A program made the translations under genes and the position numbers. A DNA stretch of 64,000 nt from Tamlana flava (GTDB taxonomy: Bacteria; Bacteroidota; Bacteroidia; Flavobacteriales; Flavobacteriaceae), in the NCBI RefSeq assembly GCF_041287255.1, contig NZ_JBGGTX010000002.1, positions 962,219 to 1,026,218 on the forward strand. The letters run 5' to 3'. The notes beneath the pieces are model-generated. The model ran no database searches, was not told the origin of the DNA, and saw nothing but the letters and a program-made list of their open reading frames with translations. Shown one piece after another: positions 1-7,629 of this stretch (position 1 is its first letter; each line of letters opens with the position of its first letter).

Positions 1-1
1 T

Positions 2-151
2 ATGTTTACAGTAATGTTCGCTTTAGGCCGTTTACCTGGCTGGATAGCGCAATGGCGAGAAATGCGCTTGCGTAAAGAGCCAATTGGAAGACCAAGACAA
101 ATTTACATTGGCGCAACCGAAAGAAAGTTTGTGCCAATAGAAGAAAGGTAA
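2..151 (+). CDS. gltA: Citrate synthase, C-terminal end (partial)
   Basis: An open frame enters from the left edge and ends at a TAA; only the last 49 codons are visible. The tail contains ALGRLPGWIAQWREM, then GRPRQIYIGATERKF, the typical C-terminus of type II citrate synthase, where the conserved Arg of the late active-site segment lies. The enzyme condenses acetyl-CoA and oxaloacetate at the entry to the TCA cycle. The real start lies outside the window. A hairpin terminator follows. Confidence 0.85.
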   Translation: MFTVMFALGRLPGWIAQWREMRLRKEPIGRPRQIYIGATERKFVPIEER

Positions 152-172
152 AATCTTAACTGAATAAAAATG

Positions 173-207
173 AAAAGCTCTGTAAGTAAAACTTGCGGAG
201 CTTTTTT
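173..207 (+). terminator. Intrinsic terminator after citrate synthase
   Basis: AAAAGCTC pairs with GAGCTTTT across a 17-base loop, followed by a T run. It lies 21 bases after the stop codon of the citrate synthase gene. Confidence 0.6.
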
Positions 208-218
208 ATATTTACAAC

Positions 219-1133
219 ATGTTACAACTGAATGTAAAAAACGAAACGTCACGATTGCGAACGGTTATTTTGGGAACTGCCGAAAGCAATGGTCCAATTC
301 CAAAAGTAGAAGACTGTTACGATCCTAAAAGTATCGAGCACGTTTTAGCTGGTACATATCCAAAAGAGGCGGATATGATAAAGGAAATGGATGCAGTTGC
401 TGCTGTTTTTAAAAAATATGGGGTAGAGGTGTTTAGGCCAAAAGTCATTAAGGATTGTAATCAAATTTTTTCGCGGGACATTGCTTTTGTAATAGAGGAT
501 AAAATTATTCGTGCCAATATTTTGCCCGATCGTGAAAAGGAGGTTGAGGCCATTAGATATGTTTGGAACCAAATAGACAGAAAAAACAGAATCCTGCTTC
601 CTGAAGAATGCCATGTTGAGGGCGGCGATGTTATACCTTGGGATGATTACATTTTTATCGGCACTTATTCAGGAGAAGATTACTCAAATTATATTACGGC
701 TCGTACTAATTTGGATGCCGTAATAGCCATTCAGGAGTTGTTTCCTAATAAGATGGTGAAATCTTTTGAACTGCGAAAATCCAATACCAATCCTAAAGAA
801 AATGCGCTGCATTTAGATTGTTGTTTTCAACCGATTGGAAAAGGGAAGGCAATCATCCACAAAAATGGATTTTTGGTAGAACGCGAATATGATTGGTTGG
901 TTAATTTCTTTGGCAAAGAGAATATTTTTGAAATCACCAAAGATGAAATGTATGAGATGTATAGCAACATCTTTTCTATTTCAGAAGATGTTGTTATTTC
1001 TGAACGAAACTTTAAGCGATTGAACACGTGGTTGCGCCAACAAGGCTTTACGGTTGAAGAAGTGCCTTATGCAGAAATTGGAAAACAAGAAGGCTTGTTG
1101 CGCTGCACAACTATGCCTTTGGTTAGGGATTAA
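219..1133 (+). CDS. Amidinotransferase / dimethylarginine dimethylaminohydrolase-family protein
   Basis: A 304-aa soluble protein of the guanidino-group modifying superfamily (DDAH, arginine deiminase, amidinotransferase). Visible signature parts are CHVEGGDV near residue 131 (substrate-binding Glu/Asp), ENALHLDCC near 193 (catalytic His) and LLRCTTMPL near the C-terminus (nucleophilic Cys). Family members hydrolyse or transfer guanidino groups of arginine derivatives; the exact substrate cannot be read from the sequence. A related but distinct hydrolase (CtlX-like) lies 1.1 kb downstream in the same direction, separated by a convergent NmrA-type gene, so the locus may deal with arginine or citrulline. 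The start at MLQLNVKNET follows directly after the citrate synthase terminator. Confidence 0.8.
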   Translation: MLQLNVKNETSRLRTVILGTAESNGPIPKVEDCYDPKSIEHVLAGTYPKEADMIKEMDAVAAVFKKYGVEVFRPKVIKDCNQIFSRDIAFVIEDKIIRANILPDREKEVEAIRYVWNQIDRKNRILLPEECHVEGGDVIPWDDYIFIGTYSGEDYSNYITARTNLDAVIAIQELFPNKMVKSFELRKSNTNPKENALHLDCCFQPIGKGKAIIHKNGFLVEREYDWLVNFFGKENIFEITKDEMYEMYSNIFSISEDVVISERNFKRLNTWLRQQGFTVEEVPYAEIGKQEGLLRCTTMPLVRD

Positions 1134-1157
1134 AGTTTTAAAGTAATAAGCACCGAA

Positions 1158-2108
1158 TTAATTCAAAGCGAGTTTTGATTTATTCAAAGAAAGCCATTTA
1201 TCAAAATCCTGAAGTTCCGGATTTAAGGATAATGATTTTTCAATACTGCGTATGTTACAGAAATCATCATTAAAATCCCTTTTAAACTGAAACATATTCC
1301 CTAAGTCATCAGCGCCTGGAAATCCAAAATTACGGTATACTTCTGGTTCAACATTGTTGTACATTACCTGAACGCCTAAAACTTTTGAAAATTTATCAGC
1401 CATTTCTTGGCCACTCAATTTTTCCCCAGCAATGCCTATGGTTTTACCAGCTTCTTTCGGACCATTTTTAAAAATACCGTAAGCGCATTTTCCTATATCT
1501 TCGGCAGCCATACCGGGCAATTTTTTGTCATCCATAGGAAAAGTAATGTAGTAATTGCCATCTCCGGCTTTTTGGGGTCCCATGCCAAAGTGTATAAAAT
1601 TATCCCAGTAAAATGAAGTTCTTAAAAATGTAGTTGGTAAACCGGCTTCCTTAAATAGTTTTTCGGCATTGCCTTTTTCGTCAAAATGAGGCACTTTGTA
1701 TTTTCCTTGCAATGTAGGCATACGGTTATCATCCAACGGAACCCAATTTCTGGTATCTTCTAAAGTTGACCAAATCATATGTTGCAAGTTGGAGTCTTTT
1801 GCTGCAGCAACAAAATTCTTTACCTCTTGGTATTCTTTTTCAGCAGAAAAATGTTCCCAAAAAAATGTTACAAAATAGGCTCCGTATGCATCCTTTAGGG
1901 CATTCTTAATACTTATAACATCATCAATGTCAGCAGTTATTATTTCTGCCCCAAGTTCCTCCAATGCTTTGGCTTTATCCGATTGGGCATTTCGAGTCAC
2001 GGCTCTCACTTTGAATTCACCATCTTTATCGTTCAATATGGCTCTAACAAGTCCTCCTCCCTGGGCACCAGTGGCACCAAATACGGTAATTATTTTTTGG
2101 TTTTTCAT
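1158..2108 (-). CDS. NmrA-like NAD(P)-binding protein
   Basis: A 316-aa protein with an N-terminal Rossmann motif VFGATGAQGGGL (residues about 9-20), the glycine-rich dinucleotide-binding loop of the atypical SDR NmrA/HSCARG group. The middle part (AYFVTFFWEHFS, then TFLRTSFYWDNF) also matches NmrA-like proteins. Members act as redox sensors or NAD(P)H-dependent reductases; no active-site Tyr-x3-Lys is obvious, which fits the non-catalytic or sensor branch. It converges with the upstream guanidino hydrolase (24-base gap) and is divergent from ctlX. The physiological substrate is unknown. Confidence 0.8.
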   Translation of the reverse strand: MKNQKIITVFGATGAQGGGLVRAILNDKDGEFKVRAVTRNAQSDKAKALEELGAEIITADIDDVISIKNALKDAYGAYFVTFFWEHFSAEKEYQEVKNFVAAAKDSNLQHMIWSTLEDTRNWVPLDDNRMPTLQGKYKVPHFDEKGNAEKLFKEAGLPTTFLRTSFYWDNFIHFGMGPQKAGDGNYYITFPMDDKKLPGMAAEDIGKCAYGIFKNGPKEAGKTIGIAGEKLSGQEMADKFSKVLGVQVMYNNVEPEVYRNFGFPGADDLGNMFQFKRDFNDDFCNIRSIEKSLSLNPELQDFDKWLSLNKSKLALN

Positions 2109-2190
2109 TTTATTAAAGGGTTATTCTACTAATTTCGCTAAATATTCTTATAAAGTCAAGTTTTTATATGATTAAAAAGAATTAACTACA

Positions 2191-2223
2191 TTGAATTTAT
2201 CACTGTAAATAGCTTTATTTTTG
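2191..2223 (+). promoter_or_regulatory. Bacteroidota-type promoter for ctlX
   Basis: TTG (2191-2193), 22 bases, then TATTTTTG, which fits the TTG / TAnnTTTG consensus of Bacteroidota primary-sigma promoters. The start codon of ctlX lies 18 bases further on. Confidence 0.55.
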
Positions 2224-2241
2224 TATTATAATTAACAATTT

Positions 2242-3177
2242 ATGCAACAAACCACAAATACCATTTTAATGGTGCGTCCAGAAAATTTTAGGATGAACGA
2301 ACAAACTGCCGTAAATAATTATTACCAAAAGGTGTTGGACGGCATATTGCCTGAAACCGTTAATGTTAGGGCCCAAAATGAGTTTGATGCCTATGTGGAA
2401 AAACTTCGTGGTGTTGAGGTAGATGTAATTGTGGTGAAAGATAAGGTTGAGACTGATACGCCCGATGCCATTTTTCCAAATAACTGGGTATCGTTTCATG
2501 AAAATGGTGATGTTGGGCTTTACCCCATGTTTGCGGAAAATAGGCGGTTGGAACGTCGAGAGGATATTTTGGACATCCTTGAGGAAAAAGGTTTTCAAAT
2601 AAGAAACATTATTGACTATACAAGCGCTGAAGACGAGCATGTTTTTTTAGAGGGAACTGGAAGCGTTGTTTTAGACCGGGTGAACAGTATAGCTTATTGT
2701 GCGCTTTCACCAAGGGCAGATGAGGATTTGTTTATTGAGTTTTGTGAAGATTTTGAATATATGCCGGTCATATTTACTGCATATCAAACGATAAATGGAA
2801 AGCGAAAACCTATTTACCATACCAATGTAATGATGTGCGTGGCGGAAACTTTTGCAGTTATTTGTTTGTCTTCCATTGATGGTAAAAAGGAACGCAAAAA
2901 TGTGATTAAACACTTAAAGGAAAGTGATAAGGAAATTATAGATATTACAGAAGATCAGGTGAAACAATTTGCCGGTAATATGCTTCAAGTAAAGGGTTCT
3001 AATAATGAACGTTATTTGGTTATGAGCCAAGCGGCTTTCGATAGTTTGACCAAAACCCAAATACAAAACTTAGAAAAGCATAATAAAATACTTTCTAGTT
3101 CTTTGGATACGATTGAAGCTTGCGGAGGAGGGAGTGCCCGATGTATGATGGCCGAAGTTTTTTTGCCAAAAAGCTAA
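2242..3177 (+). CDS. ctlX: CtlX-like citrulline utilization hydrolase
   Basis: A 311-aa protein of the arginine-deiminase-related superfamily. It starts with ILMVRPENFRMNEQTAVNNYYQ and ends with the cysteine segment ACGGGSARCMMAEVFLP, both typical of the CtlX group; IFPNNWVSFH near residue 78, HVFLEGTGSVVLDR near 133 and YHTNVMMCV near 192 supply the Asn/Asp, Glu and His parts of the catalytic site. CtlX-type proteins are linked to citrulline breakdown in Bacteroidota and some proteobacteria. It has its own promoter and converges with the downstream histidine kinase gene (6-base gap). The call rests on sequence resemblance; the substrate is inferred. Confidence 0.82.
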   Translation: MQQTTNTILMVRPENFRMNEQTAVNNYYQKVLDGILPETVNVRAQNEFDAYVEKLRGVEVDVIVVKDKVETDTPDAIFPNNWVSFHENGDVGLYPMFAENRRLERREDILDILEEKGFQIRNIIDYTSAEDEHVFLEGTGSVVLDRVNSIAYCALSPRADEDLFIEFCEDFEYMPVIFTAYQTINGKRKPIYHTNVMMCVAETFAVICLSSIDGKKERKNVIKHLKESDKEIIDITEDQVKQFAGNMLQVKGSNNERYLVMSQAAFDSLTKTQIQNLEKHNKILSSSLDTIEACGGGSARCMMAEVFLPKS

Positions 3178-3183
3178 TATATT

Positions 3184-5256
3184 CTATTCTGAAGGCCTTG
3201 ATTTTGGTAACTGTACGTAAAAAGTACTTCCTACCCCTTGGGTGCTTTCCACCCAAATTCTGCCATTATTGAGTTCAATAAGCTCCTTACAAATGGATAA
3301 ACCTAAGCCTGTGCCTTTTTCGTTATCGGTACCCATAGTGGTGAACGAGCTGTTTTTGAACAGCTTTTCCATATTTTGCTTAGAAATACCAACTCCAGTA
3401 TCGGCAACACTTACAATGCAGCTGCCATTGCTTATATGGTTTGAAATGGTAATGGTATCGCCTCGTTTACAGAATTTTAAGGCATTGGCCAATAGATTTT
3501 GAATAACGATTTCAAACATACTTCTGTCAGCATAGGCAAAATCGCGTAAAGAATGATCTACCAGATTGATGCCCTTATTTTCCATTCGGGGCTCAATAAG
3601 TTTTACCTTATCCTCAAATACTTCTTGAATGTCAAACAAACTTGGTTTGGGCTCTAAGGATTGCATTTGCGACTTAGACCAATTTAATAAATTGAAAAGA
3701 AGAAGAGAGGCGTTATTTGCATTTTCACTCAATTCAGGAATCAAATTGTCAAATTCCTCTCTTGATATGGAGCCATCCCTTAGTAAATCTATAAAGCCAT
3801 TTATTGAGGATAGTGAATCTTTTAAATCGTGTGATACAATGGAGAAGAGCTTATCTTTTACGTTATTTACGTTTTCAAGGTGTTTGGTTTGTTCTAAAAA
3901 GGCTTCGTTCTGCAGTTCAATTTTAATATTCTTCTCTTCAAGTTCTTGCATGTACTTAATATTGCTGTTACGCTTTAAGTATATTAAGATTAAAAAGGTT
4001 GAAACAATGGCTAATGCCGCCAATAGTCCATAGAATATTAATTTATATTTGCCTAACCTTCCATCAGATTTTGATGTTTCGGCTAACTCTTGTTGATTGT
4101 TGTTTGTTGTACCAACTGCGTCAGGTTCTGTCGCAATTGAGCCAAAATTAAAGCCTTCTAGTTCTGCAATGTTGTTATTAAAATTAGTCTTTTCACTCTT
4201 CAATTCGTTACTTAGCTCATAGTATTCCCGCTGCCAAATAAAAGCTTGGTCAAATTGTCTTCTTGTAGAATCAAGTGTTTTAAGCAATTTATAATGCTTT
4301 AACAATTCGTTTTTATTATTTAGATTTTTGGCTATTTCTCCTGCTTCCATGAGTTGCTTTTCAGCAGTACCTAAGCGGTCTTGCCTAATGTTCAAATCGC
4401 CTAAATTGTTTAATGTTAACAGCATACCTAATTTATCGTTGGTTTTTCTGTTAACATTGTAGCCTTGTATGAGGTATTTGGTGGCATTGCCATAATCGTT
4501 GAACTTCAAGTACTCGCCACCTAATTTTGGTAAAACTAGTCCTAGTACCGAATCATTTGTAGCCGCATTGCCATTTAAAACTTTTTGATAATAATCAATG
4601 GCTTTTCGGTGTTCTTTTCTATTCGAATACAGTTCGGCTAATTTTAAGTTAGATTCGTTTATACCCTTGGTGTCTTTTAAAAGTATTTGCTTTTCTAATG
4701 CTTTAAGGTAGAACTCAGTGGCTTTGTCGAAAGCATTGATGTTGTAGTAAGCTTTTGCCAAGTTACTATACGCCAGATTAAGCTCTTTGTTAAGGTCTCT
4801 TTTTTCCAATTCATTTATGGCCAAAAGAGAAAACTGTAAACCTTTAGTATAGTTGCCACGTTCTATTTCAATCAACCCAATGCTGTTGTTTACTTTTGCA
4901 ACACCCAGCGTATCTTGTAATTTACTGAAAAGGTCTTTAGATTTATTGTACCCACTAATCGCATTTATGTAATCTCCTTTATGGGCATAAATAAGTGATT
5001 TGTAATAGGTAATTTCTGCAATGCCTTCCATGTAATTTAGGGTATGAGATAATTTTTCACTTTCAATAACGTACTTCAAGGCACGGTCGTAATCATTTAT
5101 GTTATATAACGATTTTATAAGGTTTAGGGAAGTATCTACTTTTAAGGAGTCTTGATTTTGAAAAGCTAGCTTAATAGCCAAACTGTCTATATCATTGGTT
5201 TGTGCGAAACCAAGAGATAAATATAGTACCATCAAGAAAGTAATTATTCTCCTCAT
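3184..5256 (-). CDS. TPR-repeat sensor histidine kinase
   Basis: The frame opens 14 codons earlier, but the Met at 5256 gives a clean signal peptide (MRRIITFLMVLYLSLGFAQ), so that start is preferred (690 aa). The periplasmic half has consecutive tetratricopeptide repeats (for example ALKYVIESEKL, AYYNINAFDKATEFYLKAL). A single transmembrane helix (LIFYGLLAALAIVSTFLILI) is followed by a short coiled coil, a dimerization domain with the phospho-acceptor His in SIVSHDLKDSL, the N-box NLLANALKF and the G-box region KGTGLGLSICKELI. It probably senses a periplasmic or envelope signal and phosphorylates a response regulator encoded elsewhere; no regulator gene is adjacent. Such TPR kinases are common in Flavobacteriia. 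Confidence 0.85.
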   Translation of the reverse strand: MRRIITFLMVLYLSLGFAQTNDIDSLAIKLAFQNQDSLKVDTSLNLIKSLYNINDYDRALKYVIESEKLSHTLNYMEGIAEITYYKSLIYAHKGDYINAISGYNKSKDLFSKLQDTLGVAKVNNSIGLIEIERGNYTKGLQFSLLAINELEKRDLNKELNLAYSNLAKAYYNINAFDKATEFYLKALEKQILLKDTKGINESNLKLAELYSNRKEHRKAIDYYQKVLNGNAATNDSVLGLVLPKLGGEYLKFNDYGNATKYLIQGYNVNRKTNDKLGMLLTLNNLGDLNIRQDRLGTAEKQLMEAGEIAKNLNNKNELLKHYKLLKTLDSTRRQFDQAFIWQREYYELSNELKSEKTNFNNNIAELEGFNFGSIATEPDAVGTTNNNQQELAETSKSDGRLGKYKLIFYGLLAALAIVSTFLILIYLKRNSNIKYMQELEEKNIKIELQNEAFLEQTKHLENVNNVKDKLFSIVSHDLKDSLSSINGFIDLLRDGSISREEFDNLIPELSENANNASLLLFNLLNWSKSQMQSLEPKPSLFDIQEVFEDKVKLIEPRMENKGINLVDHSLRDFAYADRSMFEIVIQNLLANALKFCKRGDTITISNHISNGSCIVSVADTGVGISKQNMEKLFKNSSFTTMGTDNEKGTGLGLSICKELIELNNGRIWVESTQGVGSTFYVQLPKSRPSE

Positions 5257-5298
5257 ATAATAAGTTAAATCACAGCGGTAACAAAGCCATGCTTTCAA

Positions 5299-5764
5299 GG
5301 TATCTTAAATTTGAGGGAAAATAAGAAAGCTTTATTATGCTATAATTTTTATTAGTTAATTTTATCCAACCTAGATTGGACTAATAGCATTACCATACAA
5401 AAGTTGAAAAAAGTGATTTTATAATCTAATTTCTGCGTTTTAATACCAATAAATTAGTTGAAACGACAACAAAAAAAGACAAAAATCGACGAATAGATGA
5501 AAATCAAAAATCAGGAAAAAATGCAGCATTTGCCGACGAAATGCACACTTTTTCTTTTGTCGTTTCTTGTTGGTTTGTAACTAATTGAAAATGTGTCATT
5601 TAAAAAATTTTTAAATTTTCAAACCCAGAAAGTCTTTATTCTTAAATCAGTTAAAAAAAGGATGATTTAAATGGTACAATTCTAACCCAATTAAATGGTT
5701 TTATTGTGATAAACTTCTAAAAAATATCGACAAGAAATCCATTAAAAACTTGATCTAAAAATTC
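5299..5764. other. 466-base gene-free stretch before argS
   Basis: No ORF of convincing quality. It holds the divergent upstream regions of the histidine kinase and argS, and the long imperfect palindrome listed separately. Otherwise it is simple AT-rich sequence. Confidence 0.6.
5452..5586. repeat. 135-base imperfect palindrome
   Basis: The outer ends AATTAGTT and AACTAATT are exact inverted copies; inside them GAAACGACAA and its near complement (TTGTCGTTTC) recur with offsets, and the centre is a hairpin GCATTT-N7-AAATGC (5526-5544). The whole region could fold as one long interrupted cruciform. It may be a small non-autonomous mobile or REP-like element; no gene is inside. Confidence 0.5.
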
Positions 5765-5772
5765 TATCTTTG
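5765..5772 (+). promoter_or_regulatory. -7 element of the argS promoter
   Basis: TATCTTTG, followed by GCAC, 22 bases before the argS start codon, matches the TAnnTTTG element. The nearest TTG (5750) is too close (12 bases) to be a normal -33, so the upstream element is weak or absent. Confidence 0.5.
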
Positions 5773-5794
5773 CACACTTAATAAAACGAGTAGA

Positions 5795-7585
5795 ATGGGC
5801 CTTCAAGAAACCTTATCAGATTTTGTGAAACAAGCTGTAAAATCAAGTTTCAATGTTATATTGGAATCTGTGGAATTTCAGGCTACCAGAAAAGAATTTG
5901 CAGGTGATATTACAGTTGTTGTTTTTCCCATGCTGCGTTTTATAAAAGGAAACCCAGTTCAGATTGGCGAAACCATTGGTAACTATTTGGTAGAAAATGC
6001 CCAGGATGTTAAGGCATTTAATGTGGTAAAAGGGTTTTTAAACATTGAGATAAGCGATTCATATTACCTCAATTTTTTCAATGGCATTAAGGATAATAAA
6101 ACATTTGGATTTGTTCAGCCAAGTGCCAATGAAAAGGCCATAATGGTGGAGTATTCTTCACCAAATACCAACAAACCTTTGCATTTAGGGCATATTCGCA
6201 ACAATTTGTTGGGCTATAGCGTTGCCGAAATTTTAAAGGCTTCAGGTAAAAAAGTATATAAAACCCAAATCATAAATGACCGTGGCATCCATATTTGTAA
6301 AAGTATGTTAGCTTGGAAACTTTACGGGAATGGTGAAACACCTGAAAGTACTGGTTTAAAAGGTGATAAATTGGTTGGGAATTATTATATAAAGTTCGAC
6401 CAAGAATATAAAAAGGAAATCCAAAGTTTGCAATCTGTAGGACGTTCTGAGGAAGAAGCTAAAAAAAATGCTCCAATTTTATTGGAAGCCCAAGACATGC
6501 TTCGCAAATGGGAAGCTGGCGATAAAGAAACAGTTGCCCTTTGGGGAAAAATGAATGGTTGGGTGTATGATGGCTTTAATGAAACTTACAAAAATTTAGG
6601 TGTTGATTTTGATACGTTGTACTACGAAAGTAATACCTATTTGTTGGGAAAGGAATTTGTTGCCGAAGGTTTAAAAACAGGTGTGTTTTACAAAAGAGAA
6701 GATGGTTCGGTTTGGTGTGATTTAACTGAGGATGGTCTTGATGAAAAAATAGTGCAACGTGCCGATGGTACAGCAGTTTATATGACTCAAGATATTGGTA
6801 CGGCTATACAACGAGTAAAGGATTTTCCAGATGTTGGCGGTATGGTTTACACCGTTGGTAACGAACAGGATTACCATTTTCAGGTGTTGTTTTTAATTTT
6901 GAAGAAACTAGGTTTTGATTGGGCTAAAAACTTATATCATTTAAGTTATGGTATGGTGGATTTACCCAGTGGAAAAATGAAAAGCCGTGAAGGAACGGTG
7001 GTTGATGCCGACGATTTAATTGAAGACATGGCCAAAACGGCAGAAGAAATTTCAGAAGAATTAGGGAAATTGGATGGCTATTCTGAAGAGGAAAAACAGG
7101 AACTTTACAAAATCATAGGTTTGGGTGCGTTAAAATATTACATCTTAAAAGTAGATCCTAAAAAGCGCATTTTGTTCGACCCAAAAGAATCCATTGATTT
7201 TCAAGGAAACACAGGGCCTTTTATACAATATACCTACGCGCGGATACAATCTATTTTAAGAAAATCTGAATTAAATATAGCTGTCGCCCATCGCGCAGTT
7301 GAAGGGTCTATTGAATTACACCCAAAAGAAAAAGAACTTGTAAAACAAATACAATTGTTCCCAGAAGTGGTTCAAAATGCGGCCGAAAACCATAGTCCCG
7401 CATTAATTGCTAATTATGTCTATGATTTGGTTAAGGAATTCAATTCTTTCTACCAAAATGTGTCTATTTTAGGAGCAGATTCCGAAACAGAAAAAATATT
7501 TAGGGTACAGCTTTCAAAAACTGTAGCGAACACCATTAAAAACTGTTTTGGGCTTTTGGGTATTAAAGTGCCCGAACGGATGTAG
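5795..7585 (+). CDS. argS: Arginyl-tRNA synthetase
   Basis: A 596-aa class Ia synthetase that charges tRNA-Arg with arginine in the cytoplasm. The HIGH-type motif is seen as KPLHLGHIRNN (about residues 127-137) after YSSPNTN, and the KMSKS-type loop as SGKMKSREGTV (about 392-402). The C-terminal anticodon-binding domain includes NTGPFIQYTYARIQSIL and ends with the family-typical GLLGIKVPERM. Length is normal for bacterial ArgRS. It is monocistronic with its own promoter and converges with the TonB receptor gene 44 bases away. Confidence 0.97.
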   Translation: MGLQETLSDFVKQAVKSSFNVILESVEFQATRKEFAGDITVVVFPMLRFIKGNPVQIGETIGNYLVENAQDVKAFNVVKGFLNIEISDSYYLNFFNGIKDNKTFGFVQPSANEKAIMVEYSSPNTNKPLHLGHIRNNLLGYSVAEILKASGKKVYKTQIINDRGIHICKSMLAWKLYGNGETPESTGLKGDKLVGNYYIKFDQEYKKEIQSLQSVGRSEEEAKKNAPILLEAQDMLRKWEAGDKETVALWGKMNGWVYDGFNETYKNLGVDFDTLYYESNTYLLGKEFVAEGLKTGVFYKREDGSVWCDLTEDGLDEKIVQRADGTAVYMTQDIGTAIQRVKDFPDVGGMVYTVGNEQDYHFQVLFLILKKLGFDWAKNLYHLSYGMVDLPSGKMKSREGTVVDADDLIEDMAKTAEEISEELGKLDGYSEEEKQELYKIIGLGALKYYILKVDPKKRILFDPKESIDFQGNTGPFIQYTYARIQSILRKSELNIAVAHRAVEGSIELHPKEKELVKQIQLFPEVVQNAAENHSPALIANYVYDLVKEFNSFYQNVSILGADSETEKIFRVQLSKTVANTIKNCFGLLGIKVPERM

Positions 7586-7629
7586 GGTTTGGGAAGTTCG
7601 TTTTTTTCTCACAAAGTCAACAGCAAAAA

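Noticed and set aside
1158..2108. Citrulline or arginine pathway role for the NmrA-type gene because of its neighbours
   Set aside because: It is on the opposite strand from both hydrolase genes with no shared transcript, so position alone does not support a link.
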